Assembly: GCA_948567375.1 (NCBI GenBank) | Contig: OX419759.1 | Span: 17,700,744-17,764,743, forward strand | Direction of reading: 5' to 3' | DNA length: 64,000 nt | Source: Lunularia cruciata | Lineage: Eukaryota; Streptophyta; Marchantiopsida; Lunulariales; Lunulariaceae | Shown: positions 42,481 to 53,930 of the stretch, piece by piece | Position numbering within the stretch: position 1 is the first letter of the stretch | How the letters are laid out: each line of letters opens with the position of its first letter | Notes under the pieces: generated by a model | The model's input: the letters and a program-made list of their open reading frames with translations, nothing else | The model's database searches: none | Told to the model about the DNA's origin: nothing | Translations under genes and position numbers: made by a program

Positions 42481-44280
42481 AAAAAGAATATCCTCCACCT
42501 ATGTGTAAGGTGTAGATTTTGCTACAAGGGCTTCCTCTCCCTAACATGCATCCCTTCTGGATAGTTACTTCTTGTCACAAAATCCACAATCTCCATGTAC
42601 TCCATTGGAACCTCTTGAGTGATTGAGATTTTCATGAGCTCCTCATCTAGAAAGGAATCATCTATTTGCTCATCTCCATCATGATCATAGGCCCTAGATA
42701 AAAAATCAGCATTTGCATATTTCTTTCTTGGCCTATCCTCAATGGTGTAGTCATCCTCAAACAAGAGTATCATCCACCTTACTAGTCTCCCTTCAACATA
42801 AGGCTTGTTGAAGATGTACTTCAAGGCCTTGTGATCTATGACAATGGTGGCTTTCCCTCCAATCAAGTAGTGTCTAAGATCACTATCTTCTTGAGACCAA
42901 AGATCACTGCCAACCCTTCTCTCTTTGTGACAGAGTAGTTCTTTTCTATTGAAACTATTTGCCTACTAGCATAAGCTATTGGATATTCATGCCTATCTTG
43001 GTCTAATTGACTAAGAGTTCATCCTATAGCAACATTGGAACCATTAGTGTAGAGGATGAAAGCCTTATTCCAATCAGGTTTAGCAAGAATTGGAGCTACA
43101 ATAAGGGATTGCTTGAGCTCCTCAAAAGCTTTGAGAGCCTCCTTGTCTTCCAAAATCACCATGTAATCTACACCCTTCTTCATGTAGATGGTCAATGCAT
43201 AAGCCTTGTTGGAAATGAAAAGATGAACCTCATATAGTACCCAACTATCCCCAAGAATTGGCATAACTTTGTCAAGCTTGAAGGGAATGGAAGGTTTGAG
43301 ATTTTCCTCACCTTCTTAGGATCAATTGCTATTCCATCCTTGGAGATGATGTGCCCCAAAAGTAGACCTTCTTCACATCCAAAAATGCACTTTTTTGGGT
43401 TGAGTGATGCATTTACATCATCTAAGCATTGCAAGACCTTGATTAAGTGCTCAAAGTGCTCCTCCTTGCTCCCATAGATACAAAAGTCATCAATGAAGTC
43501 TCTCAAAAATTTCCCAATGAAAGGTTTAAATACCTTGTTCATGAACCGTTGGAATGTGGCTGGAGCATTGCAAAGCCCAAAAGGCATGACCTTGAAAGCA
43601 TAATGCACCCAAGGTGTGGTGAATGTAGTGAGTTGTTGATGCTTTGGTGCAATCTTGATTTGGTTATATCCACTACAACCATCTCTAAAACTATATATCT
43701 CATGATCTACAACCTCCTCCAAGATCTCATCAATGAATGGCAATGGGTAGTAGTCCTTCTTGGTAACAACGTTGAGCTTCTTGTAATCCACACATACTCA
43801 AAGCTTGCCAATTCTTCACAATGACAATTGGAGACACCCATTCTGAATTCTCCACCTCAAAAATAAATTTGGCTTCCTTGAGCTTATTGATCTCCTCCTT
43901 CACAACCAAAGATATTGGTGGGCTAATGCAATGTTGTTTTTGGTGGATTGGTCTTGCATGTGACTCCACCTCTATCTTGTGCTCCTCCAAGATGACTTCC
44001 TTCAAACCCTTGTAACTAAAAGCAAACACATGGATGAACTTGCGGAAAATCTCCTCAAATCTCACCTTCTCCTCCTTGGTAACATTTGGATCATACTTGA
44101 GGGTAGATAAACTCCTCTCTATCTCCTCAAGTGTCAATGGTGATTTATCTAGGTCCTTCAAAACCTCGAGCTTAGATGAAAAATCCATAGCACACAAGGG
44201 ATACACATCTAAATCAGATTCAGGTTCATACCTCTCTGTGGAAGTCTCCTCTTCCATGCTTGTGTCCACACTTGAAGCTC
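42481..44280 (-). pseudogene. F1 reverse transcriptase and RNase H (I-2)
   Basis: The longest open RT frame is 43192-43791 (199 codons): MDYKKLNVVTKKDYYPLPFI, SGYNQIKIAPKHQQLTTFTT, MPFGLCNAPATFQRFMNKVF, LRDFIDDFCIYGSKEEHFEH, ASLNPKKCIFGCEEGLLLGH and QFLGIVGYYMRFI. The catalytic site is F-I-D-D, keeping both aspartates. RNase H is split (43019-43264 with ILYTNGSNVAIG, 42522-42866 with IDHKALKYIFNKP and FLSRAYDHDGDEQ). 43730-44269 is the N-terminal linker. Confidence 0.85.
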
Positions 44281-45053
44281 CTTTTTAAAAATCTGATTCC
44301 CAATAATCAGAAGATGGTGTATTTGAATGTGAAGTGTTGGTGGTGTTAGTCATAGGAAATTGTGACTCTATGGTTTGATGGCCCAATCCTCAAGTACTCT
44401 TTGTGCCATCAATCAGTTGTGTGTGCTGCTCTCAACCATGGCCTCCCAAGAAGTAAGTCATAGCTTGAAACCTTCAAGACTTGGAATGGCATGAGATATT
44501 GAACTCCCATAATTGAAACTACCACTTTATCCATCACCCCTACTGGTCAAAATTGTTGTTTGTTTGCCATGCTCACCACAAATGTTGAAGGTCTAGAAGG
44601 TGTCATACCCAAATTCTTCATCAACCTTTTTGACATGGCATTAACTGTTGATCCTCCATCAACCAATACATCCTTGATGTTGTGACTATTCACTCTCACA
44701 TCAATCTTGGAGGCATATGCACAAGCTTCCCATAGTGTTGGCTTGGCATCCACCACCCCCATTGATACTACAGCTTTTGCCTTCTTCTTCCTCTTGCTAC
44801 TTGTAGAACTCAAACCACCTCTAAGTTCCTTTCTCAAAGTAGGATTCAAACCTATCAATTGACCATTGTGATGTTAGCCTTGTGAATACTAACATTCTCC
44901 AAGACATTGTAGTTCCATTGTTGCTTTGATATCAAGAAGTCTTCCATCCCCAACTTCTTTCTTGGAGTCTTTGTTGTTGATGGTGTTGAGGTACGAATGC
45001 TCCTAGTAGACATAGGAGTATCCTTGCTAGGAGTAAATCCTTGAGAATAATGC
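44281..45053 (-). pseudogene. F1 protease (I-2)
   Basis: Minus-strand frame 44547-44858 includes SKIDVRVNSHNIKDVLVDGG and STVNAMSKRLMKNLGMTPSR, with the D-G-G-S active-site loop. Upstream, KTPRKKLGMEDFLISKQQWN (44855-45154) is the gag-protease spacer, cut by the F2 element at 45059. The stretch before RT (44281-44540) has stops. Confidence 0.7.
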
Positions 45054-45854
45054 ACATCTGTGACAACCCAACAAATATCACTTTTGCAGTAATCAAGTAA
45101 GTAAAGTTTGTTCCCGTAAAGATACAAGTCAGAATTGGTCAAATATAAAGTCAAACAGTAACATGTAGTTCTTCTTGGGTTCTTGTTTAATCTCTCAAGT
45201 AGAAACTACAACCAAAAGAGAGTAACAAGCTCACAATCTTGACAACTTGTCACAAATTCATACACCCATAATCACAACATAACAAATTTTGTCCAAACAA
45301 ATCTTGATTATGATGATTCAGATTCTCCCAAAGATGGTACTTCACTGCAAAACAACTTTGCCTTAGAATTTTTTTCTACCCCTCCACTCAAGGCACAAAT
45401 TCTTTGATCAAAATTTCTTCACATCAACTCAATGTTGCACTCACAAATGCAGAATACTACTAACACTACAATTCCTCTTAGATCTGTCAAGGGATTTCTC
45501 CAATTACACTTCACTCAAGATCAAACACATAGAATACAGATCATAGCTACGGAATCCAACATCCAACAAACACTATGACTTGCACTTTGAAATTCTACAC
45601 ACACTCACAAACTCACATGTAGAGTTGATACTTGGAATTAAGCTCAAGCAATGAGCACTAAAATCAGCACTTTGCTTCATCTATCTTCAAAAATATGAAT
45701 ACTAAACAACATATCACTGTGAATGCCTCCTTTAAATAGTAAAGCAAATGACAGCTACTAACAACTATACCATTCTATAACAACTCTTCTAACTTGCACA
45801 TCCAAAATGACAATGCACCTCTTCATATTTTCCTCTTCAAATCTCAATTTGTTT

Positions 45855-46115
45855 CTACTCCGATCCAATGTCAATCTCTTCATTGGCTTCCAAACACGAT
45901 GATCTTCCCATTACTTCTCTTTCTTCGGGTATATCTACAATTACCAAATCCTTTGCTGTTTCTACTACTTCTTCACTAGGAACTACAATTGAGGTCATGA
46001 GTAACCCTTCTATCTCCTTATCTTCCAACCCACTCTTCTCTAAAGTGTCAAATGTCAGATCCGAAGACACCTGAATTCCTACTTCTACAACATCGGACTT
46101 TTTCTCCTTTGTCAC
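45855..46115 (-). CDS. F2 acidic tail frame
   Basis: An open frame of 86 codons with VVEVGIQVSSDLTFDTLEKS and ETAKDLVIVDIPEEREVMG, ending EEIDIGSE. It is the counterpart of 31131-31442 in the short form. It lies downstream of the coiled-coil part of the F2 protein, so it is probably that protein's C-terminus after a frame break. Confidence 0.45.
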   Translation of the reverse strand: MTKEKKSDVVEVGIQVSSDLTFDTLEKSGLEDKEIEGLLMTSIVVPSEEVVETAKDLVIVDIPEEREVMGRSSCLEANEEIDIGSE

Positions 46116-46379
46116 ACTACTCCTAATTCTCTCTTACTCTGAATTCACAAGATCTAATCTAAGACTGACATTGTATCCTACTTCTAACATCTTCCTATCT
46201 ACTTGCTCCCCCAATCTGATTAGTAAAGTGTTCACATCAACATCTTTGACTCTCCTCTTCCAAGTTTCTTGCACAAGCAACTTTAACTTGTGTAGTCTTG
46301 CTTCTTCCAATCTTCCTTCAGCCTCCCGTGCTCAGCATAGCTCTCAATTTTCCCACAACTTCTCCTACTGATTCTGACT

Positions 46380-48094
46380 CATACCCTCGAGATTGATCTA
46401 CCTTTAACTCTTCTTGGTACATCTTCAACTTGTCTTCATACTCAGCAGCAAGCATCTTCTTCTCCTCCGCATACTGAGAACTTTATAACTCAGCACTTTG
46501 TACCAACTCTCTCAATCTTTCTTCTTCTCGATGTTTAACCGCCAACTCTCTCTGCCATGCTTGATCCTTCCCGGCTGCACTCTTCCTCAAGCTTTCTAAC
46601 TCTTGCTCCATCACTACTGCCATCACTTTTACATGAATACTCTCAATGCGCACATCACTTACCTCCTCTTGAATCTTGGTCAGCAACATCGTCTGCTCCT
46701 TCAACTCTTCAGCTTGATGCTGCATTTCTCTCCCTCTTGCCTCAAAAATCTCTTGCAACTTCTCAAAAGTCTTCTTCAAGACTATATCCACCTGAAGCTC
46801 TTCAACTTCCTCATCTCTTTGGGTTACACGCTCCTGCAACCCCTTCACTTCAGCCAGCAGATACTTCACTACCTACAACTCATTCATCACCTTCATACAA
46901 TCTTGTGGGATTACCTTTAGGTGCTCTTTTAACAGCCCCAACAATGAAGTTACAACATGCAATAAATACTGTATTCCTCCAAAGGTCTCTTCATCTTTGG
47001 CCTCATCTTTGTACTTTGCCTCTTCCACCGGCTCTTTCTTCCAAGGTCTTGATCTTTGTATCTTCAAGATACTACTTCCGAGCTTCTTTCTTCCTTACCT
47101 GCTGAACTTGGCCCCGTAGGGTACTCCTTCTATCGCTCAGCCCCCTTCTCTTTCATGACCATGGCTACATAGTGATCCGCATTTTCCGGTATATTGTCAA
47201 TCATTGCATGAAAAGCTTCATCCTCTTCTACTTCAGCCAATTGCTCAACTTTGTCTTCACCCTCACTCTCACTTCCGGATTCCTCACTTTGTAATGTGAG
47301 TTCAGCTTCTTCTGAGTCTTCTCCTCTAGACTTTGTCTCCTCTTCAAACTTGGTTTCTGAAGGTTCTTCTTTCACCGCCTTCTTACCCCGTAGAACAAGT
47401 CTTCGGGTCTTTCTTTGTGCTGAAGGCAACTCTGCTTCTTTGGGTTTATTCCACTTCTTCATCTTTGGGCTTATGACTTCTTCCATCCCCCATTGTCATG
47501 TTCTCAAGAAGTGATCATAATTGGCTCGTAGGTGTGCTATGTATTGTTGTTCTTCTTCATCTGCTTCCCATCTCAAATCAGGATGAAAATGTGATACCAT
47601 GCGTCGCCTCTCCTCCGCTATTAGCAAATTCAACCTAAAGTAGAAATGTGCTGCAAACGGTGCAAAATAATGTGGAGGCATAGTTGTCCTCCAATTGACA
47701 ACCATCTACCTTGTTCTCTGGTGAAACATTTCGCTCAATTCACCTTCACTGCTGCAAACATCTGGTGGAAAAAGACCGCATGTTGCATGTTCACGTAAGT
47801 CATTTGTTCTGGTTTGAATATTTTCATTATTGTCCCCATGATACTTCGTTTCATTGGGTCCCGATAGGACTCTACCTTGTAACCATTCATTGTATGTGGA
47901 GCAAAGAACAAATTGCATATGTCCGCAGTCTCGTCTGTAGCATCACACTTCTGATAGAAGGTGATACTTGTCGGTTCTCTTGCTTCCTTCCCCAACACTA
48001 ACCTCCAATCCTACTCAGTCCATCAAGCCGGATTTCCTCTCTTCCCCTTGACTTCAGGACCTTCCTCACAATTACTGGCAGCTTTCTCTGCCAT
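46380..48094 (-). pseudogene. F2 protein, most complete copy
   Basis: Starts MAEKAASNCEEGPEVKGKRG at 48094 (the matching start is at 38146). Blocks: DWRLVLGKEA, ITFYQKCDATDETADICNLF, MNGYKVESYRDPMKRSIMGT, PEQMTYVNMQHAVFFHQMF, MPPHYFAPFAAHFYFRLNLL, RRMVSHFHPDLRWEADEEEQ, then an open acidic stretch (47130-47486) with SPKMKKWNKPKEAELPSAQR and EESGSESEGEDKVEQLAEVE, and a long coiled coil (46483-46869: LQERVTQRDEEVEELQVDIV and MEQELESLRKSAAGKDQAWQ). Stops at W-x-T-E and before the AKCF block, plus frame breaks near 47700 and 47100. Reads as a roughly 500-600-residue chromatin- or scaffold-like protein of unknown role. Confidence 0.65.
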
Positions 48095-48104
48095 GACTCT
48101 TGGG

Positions 48105-48804
48105 AAATTGAAATTCCAATTCCAGCGCTAAGAAAGTAATACAAAGTCTATTCAAGACCTCAATCCTTACTACAACATCCAACCTCCAAATTGTGAAACT
48201 TCTTACTATGAGAGCATTCTTGACCTTCTTTGCCATGATTTGCTTTCTTGTTCTTCAGCAATGGAAGACTATTCCTTCTCCTAGGCGAGACACTCTAACC
48301 CCTTTTGGATTTTGGAAAATTTCACTCTCAATTGGCTTCTTGACATGCATGACTGCAAGAGGAGTACTCAAAGGAATAGGAAATCTACTTGACATATTCA
48401 ACTTTCAACTATGCAATTGCAATTTTATATAACCCCAAATTGCAATTATTCTTCAGTCAATTTCAAAATCAACTCCCCCTCTTTCTGTGTGTTGATGTCC
48501 TATAACTGTCAAGACATGCTTCTTCTACCTCTGCCGTTTCTTGAAGTGTACTTTCTTGCCACATAGAAAGGTTGTTAGACGGTCTTCGTATCGGCCTTTG
48601 CTTCCCAATCCAAAGACGATGATCTTCGGACTTGTTTCTTTGTACTCCACTTTTGAGTATATTTGTTCTCCAAACCAAAGTCGACTCTTTCGATTCCCTC
48701 CAAAGACACTCCCGTCCATTCTTTCCTTTGTAATTTGGCTTCCTTGCTTACTTCTTCTCCAAACGCTAACAAAACAAAAAAAAACAAAAAATGTGGGCAC
48801 CACA
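48105..48804 (-). other. F2 5' leader (long form)
   Basis: From the TGTGGTGCCCACA end there is a T-rich run, then a stretch with a possible short frame (48575-48910) and about 400 bases without a supported gene before the F2 start codon. The head resembles the short form for the first 60-100 bases ('gaagaagt..gc..g..gaaacc'). Confidence 0.5.
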
Positions 48805-48884
48805 ACATCCTTTGCAAAACAAGCTCTCTTCTTCTCTTGTGCCAAAAGCTCCAAATTAAAACTCTTGGAGTTTGAGCACTCTCC

Positions 48885-49912
48885 TTTCTCATACATGCTC
48901 TCAACCACATATATAGATGCTATCTCCTTACCTTTTTTGGATTAGGAGCCACATGGGTTTCACTACCTCCCTTTTTCACTCTATTGGCTTTCTCATAACT
49001 CCTTCCTCCATAATAAGTAGAATTTGGGCAATTCCTTTGGATATGGCCTCTTCCTCCACAACCAAAACAATTTCTATCATTGAAAATGTTGGCTGGTTGG
49101 CCTCCTCTATATAGATAGTTTCCATAACTCCTAGGCTCTCTCTCTACATTCTAATCTACTTGTCTCTTCTCCCATAGTTGCACCACATTGATTTTGAGAT
49201 CTGCAAGTTATTCTATGATGGTTTGAAGTGGATCTTTTAGTGGAGGTGTAAGAACTAGAGCAACTAATACTTGTAGTGCAATCCTTGCCACCAAAGTATT
49301 AGAAGTTCCTCCAAACTTGTAGCCTTGAGGAGGATGCACAATCTCCTTCACCACCAAATCACTCTCATCTCCTTCCAAACTCTCCTCCATACAAATTGCA
49401 ATCTTGATAGTTTTAGCCTTGGAAGAAGGTTTCTCATATCTCACCTTGCTTCTAATTTGTGGTCTCAATCCTCCCAAAAAATTCCTGGTAAGCAAAGCTC
49501 CCATGCCAATCATAGTAGTCTCCACATCATCCCCACTCTTCCTCAACACTATGCAAAATTTGGACTCTAACTTTTCCACTCTTTCCACATAGACTCTCAG
49601 TTTCTCTCCATCTCCTTGCTTGAGAAAGGTACCTTCACTCATCACACTCTCACAACTCTCATCTAGAAGGAAATTCTCAATGAGTGCTGAAGTCAAACTC
49701 TCCCAAGACTCTTCTTGCCAATCTCTCCTCTCTCTCTTTTGGTATTCTGACTCATACCATGTAAGTGCTACATCCTCAAAGAAATCTGGTAATAATGAGA
49801 CCCACTCATTCTTCCTCCTCTCATTGTTTCCTATGCAAGCTCTCTTGAAGTCATTCACAAAGGCCTCCACATCTTCTCCATCCTTGCCAAAGAAAACCGG
49901 AAGTTCCTCCAT
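48885..49912 (-). CDS. F1 gag (I-2), largely open
   Basis: Open frame 49208-49912 (234 codons) begins MEELPVFFGKDGEDVEAFVN and contains NEWVSLLPDFFEDVALTWYE, SLTSALIENFLLDESCESVM, GDGEKLRVYVERVEKLESKF and LGGLRPQIRSKVRYEKPSSK. This is the retrotransposon gag core (capsid-like). The knuckle lies further on at 49020-49085 (CFGCGGRGHIQRNCPNSTY-like), out of frame with stops before it. The start is chosen at the first Met, which is conserved in I-1 and I-3 as LPVFFGKDG-type text. The best coding frame in the window for a structural gene. Confidence 0.75.
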
Positions 49913-50099
49913 CTTTACTCCTCACTATCTTTCTTTTTTTTCAATTTTTGTTTTTCTCTTCTCTTTTCTCTCACTCTATAACTAATAAATTATGTACATA
50001 ACTAACAACATTTGAGAATAATCCACCCCAAGGAACACAAAAGGTTCAGATTGCTCCAAGATTTCTATAGCAACATCAAATCCTAGAGTGCATATTAAT

Positions 50100-50830
50100 T
50101 GAACCCTCATAGATAGTTTATCCACAAGTTGAAAGGTTATTTCCATTACTTATCTTGAGAACTAGCTGATGAAGGTGATAGTATTTCTGTAGCTATACTA
50201 AGACTCTCTCCAATATGCTTCACCAAAGTCTCTAAAATTTGCTTTTACTCCACTATACTCATGTCCTTTTGGAAGTCCTCAACTCCACAAATCTCACAAA
50301 ACAGAACTCTTAGATCTTCTCCCTCCTAATTTTGGTGAAGAAGGTCCAACATGCAAACCCAAGTCAAGTAATCCTCTTCCCTCCCTCAATCTCTTGCTCT
50401 CAAAGGTCAATGGACATGAACTTGCTTTATGTCCCTTCTCTCCACATAGAAAGTACTTAGACTCACTTTTTCCTCCAGGTGGTGTAGGTTTTTGAATCCT
50501 CTAAACACTCTCTTCAAATTCTATTCTAGACTCTCTTTTCCTCAAATCCACCCCTACAATCACCTCAAACCCTTGGTGAACCTTGCATAGTCTCAATTTC
50601 CACTCTTGATGACCCTCCATGTTCCCAAGATGAATCTAAACGTTCAAACATGCTTTTTGTTGCTCTCAAACTCCTCATGCATGAGATCTCAACTATGTAG
50701 AAATGACCCTTCCTCACAATGTCACTCTCAACAGGTATGTTGCAATCTTCTGAAATTTTTCACACTTGATCACAACTCTAGGGTGTCTGTCCCAGCAAAA
50801 TTTTATATCTTTTCATCAAGCCATTTGGCC
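50100..50830 (-). pseudogene. F1 ORF1 with zinc knuckle (I-2), decayed
   Basis: Minus-strand text aligns with 14255-14930: KYFLCGEKGHKASSCPLTFE (first Cys changed to Tyr), RGLLDLGLHVGPSSPKLGGR, and upstream FEVIVGVDLRKRESRIEF. Frames are broken near 50300 and 50510. Confidence 0.6.
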
Positions 50831-51431
50831 TAGAAACCTTTCTATTCAACACACATATTTCAAATTTGGTCTGAAAACCATCACGCTCACTTAAAAAACT
50901 CATAACTCTCTGTGCAAGAATGGTCTTTCTGTAATTTTTGTGTCAATAGGTAGAATACATGCACTAAATTTTCTTGGAAAATTTCAAGACAATTCACCAA
51001 ACTATGTACAATTTTTGAAAGAGCATGCAATTGCAAGAGCAATTTACCCTGTCAACTTTCAAAAAATCTAGCCTAGTGCAAGGAGTAGCTCTTACAATAA
51101 TTTTAAGTGTGATAATTGAAAGATAACCCAAGCTCTCATGTGTAGAAATTTCAAATCAAGATCTCAAACTTGAGACTTTGCCCAAAATCACCTTAATCCG
51201 TAAAATCTGCAATTCACCTCACACAATCTCTCCAAATCCTTGCAAGTGTACATGATGTACAAAATCACCTCAAAGACACCATAATGAACTATAGTGTAAA
51301 AAAATGGGTCCAAGGTCTCTAACATAAGTTCAGCCCTCTCCTCCACTAAAGTTCTTTCCAAGTGAGCTCCCATAGCTTCCTTTTGTCTAGTATAGAATTA
51401 TACGTGTAACATTATCTTGTCTTCTAGAGAG
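50831..51431 (-). other. F1 5' leader (I-2)
   Basis: No supported gene. The stretch parallels 14931-15575 in I-1, including the short frame 51188-51373 (LERTLVEERAELMLE) that matches LERTLGEEKAELMLE at 15386-15619, so a short upstream ORF could be conserved here. Confidence 0.4.
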
Positions 51432-51453
51432 GTCTCAACAATAGAACCAAAAA

Positions 51454-52160
51454 TGTGAGCTGAACTATCTCTCACTCAAGATGAACCTCTGATGGCTATT
51501 ATGGTAGCGCACCATGGACTAAGAAGGCAAGGAACCCCAACTCCATCATACTCCTCCAAGGCTAACACTCTAAGACTCAAGACATTACTCACTAGAGAAC
51601 TCAATGAGAGAGATAGTTGCAAATGAAAGGATGATGAGTACCTCCTCACTCCTAGTTTATATACTTGTAAAATAGTTATGCACCAAAGTTACTAATTATT
51701 AGAGTAACTCAAGTTACTAGGCTAAAAGTCAAGTAAAGTCAAAAAGTCAAGTAAAGTCAAAAAGTATTAAGGAATATCCATCTATATAGGCATATTCCAC
51801 TAGGCATGTGATCTTATCTTGACCCAACTAGTAAGTCAAAGATTCCTTTACATGGGCTATCCTTGAATTATAGAAGAATCCAAACCAAAAAGGCTTGTGG
51901 GCCCAAGAGTTCTCAACTCTTTCCTCAAGCCCAAACACCTAAAATAATACCAAGTCAACACACTAGAATCCAAAATAGTGGTGCTCATCTTCTCCACTTC
52001 CTCTAAAGTAAGGTCCCCTCTATCTTAGCTATGACTAAATTTAGCTAATCATGACTAATGTAGAACCATCTTTTATCTTTATATAAATAATATCTCTCAA
52101 GTACTAGTAATACCAAACTAAATATCACAATACTACATACATGCACAAATGGGTGTTATA
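51454..52160 (-). repeat. F1 5' LTR of I-2
   Basis: Plus-strand ends TGTGAGCTGA and GGGTGTTATA. Contains a short local duplication 'aaagtcaaaaagtcaagt' near 51735-51760. Otherwise like 40575-41286. Confidence 0.85.
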
Positions 52161-52847
52161 GAGCAAGTTGAGTATTTGGATCACACTATCTACCTTGGAG
52201 GACTTGGTGTCTTGTAGACCAAGGTGGAGGCTATTGCACGTATTTCTTAGCCTATGGATGTTAGTAGAGTGCAAGCATTTCTTGGGTTGGTAAACTTTTA
52301 TTGCTGTTGTGTTAGAGGTTTAGTGCCATTGCCAAAGCCTTACAAAGCTGACCAAGCTTACACATGAATGGTGTTGGGGAGATGAGCAAGAGAGAGCTTT
52401 TGTAGAGCTCAAGGAGAGGTTGACATCTGCTCTTATTTTGAGGAGACCGATTAGATGATGACCATTTCAAGTTCACACTGATTGGAGTATGTTGGAGCTT
52501 GGAGTAATGCTTACTCAAAATGATGATGAGAGGAAGGAGTTTGTGGTGGCCTATGCTAGTTGCTCTAACAATTTAGTGGAGGCAAAGTATAGTTCATATG
52601 AGAGAGAATTCCTGGCAACAATTTGGGCAGTAACACATTTTTTATGTTACCTATTTGTTAATCCCTTATTCTTATCATTGATCATTAACAACTGAAGTGG
52701 TTGATGGAGTCCGACAAGCTGTCAGAGAAGCTTGCATGATGGGCTCTAATTTTACAAGAATATGGTTTCATGGTTATTCACAAATTTGGAGTGGTGAACT
52801 ATGATGCAGATGGGTTGAGTAGAAACCTATGTCCTAGCCAATAGGGT
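52161..52847 (+). pseudogene. F3 RT end and RNase H
   Basis: Plus-strand blocks resume with QVEYLDHTIYLGGLG, then VQAFLGLVNFYCCC, a decayed thumb, and RNase H: LELGVMLTQNDDERKEFVVA, AKYSSYEREFLATIWAVTHF and a DGLSRN end just before the partial F2. The catalytic Asp-Glu-Asp set is only partly visible. Confidence 0.7.
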
Positions 52848-53930
52848 TGTGGTACCCACATTTTTCATTTTGGATGAGTTTTGAAGAAGAAGTGCCTTGC
52901 TGAAACCAAATGAAGAAGAAATGAGAAGAAACCTATGTTTGATCAAGCAGAGGAAGTCAATTTCATGTAAGAGGAAGAAGAACTCGGATTGGATCAGATC
53001 CATAGGAGTGTAGACCTAAAGGAGGGATGGAAGGTTGCAAGCCAAGGTTATTGCGGGAGCCATATCTCAATGATGAAAAGTCCAAATCATATTTGCCATA
53101 TCTCATTGGAAGCACCTTGTTCAGGGCTTTCCATTGGTACCAAAGTCATTGAGCTTGAATGTTTGTAGTAGAAGTTAAAAGCATTTGAAATTTTGAGAGT
53201 AGATGTAAAAAGTAGTTGAAAGACTTCAGGTTGGTGTCTTTGGATCTATACGACTTTGGACTTTGGGTTTACATGACTTCGGTTCTAAAGACTTCACCTC
53301 AAGACAAATGTGATTCAACCCAAGGTAGTCAGACATCAGATGTAGGAGTCTTCAGGTTAGATATTTGAAGCGTCTAAAATAATTAGAGTGTGGAAAGAAG
53401 ATATTTAGGATACCATGACTTCAATTTAAGTTCTGATTGAAGATAGGATAGAATTGAAGGAGAAGTAGCGGTAGTGAATGAACCCAAAGTGCAGGATCAA
53501 ACAACAAGTGTCTTTGGGTTAATTACATGAGCGATTAGGGGAAAGTGGATTACAAATTGAAGGCGTAGATAGTGGACTCATGCTTTCAATTACAATTCTT
53601 GATGAAGATATAGTAGAATTAGCAAAGAAATTGATAGTTTAGATCCAAAGTAAGAGAGGGAGGAGTGCAGGTGTCTTTGGATCAATTATTTGAGGCATTA
53701 GAGAAGTGTAGGTCAAGAAATAGAGTTAGATAGATTACCCACTAGTGTAAATGTAATTCATAGTGAAGACGTAGTAGAAATAGTGAAGGATTTAGTAGTT
53801 GAAGATAGACCCAAAGAAGGAGAAGTAATTAGAAGAACTTCAAAATTGGAAGCCAAGGAAGAGGTAGATATCGGATCGGAGTAGTAACAATTTTGAGATA
53901 CGATTGGAGTAGTAGTAGTTTTGAGTAACA
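52848..53930 (+). mobile_element. F2 short form, truncated at 3' end
   Basis: Begins TGTGGTACCCACATTTTTC and follows 30351-31445 phrase by phrase, including 'gatgaaaagtccaaatca', 'tgactt..gg' words and 'atcggatcg..gtagtaacaattttgagat'. It stops shortly after the acidic frame, and F3 sequence resumes near 53931. The shared tail and the right end are missing. Confidence 0.7.

Larger units (their letters stand above)
45059..48804 (-). mobile_element. F2 element, long form, inserted in I-2
   Basis: 3746 bp, plus-strand ends TGTGACAACCC and GGGCACCACA, flanked by a perfect 5-bp duplication ACATC (45054-45058 and 48805-48809). The uninterrupted site is seen in I-1 near 12500 (gaacatcctctaccaaatgagc). 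It carries the F2 protein (46380-48094) and the acidic tail ORF (45855-46115). No retroviral gene and no internal second end are visible. Confidence 0.8.
40575..52160 (-). mobile_element. F1 Ty3/gypsy retrotransposon I-2, full length, with F2 insert
   Basis: LTRs 40575-41286 and 51454-52160 bracket the same minus-strand gene order as I-1. The PPT is AGTCCGGGGGTAAA at 41287-41300 and the PBS is at 51432-51449. It lies in the F3 RT on the plus strand; flanks share GAG (40571-40573 and 52161-52163) but not a clean pentamer. Removing the F2 insert (45059-48804) leaves about 7.8 kb. It keeps the best-preserved F1 gag, RT and integrase frames in the window. Confidence 0.85.
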
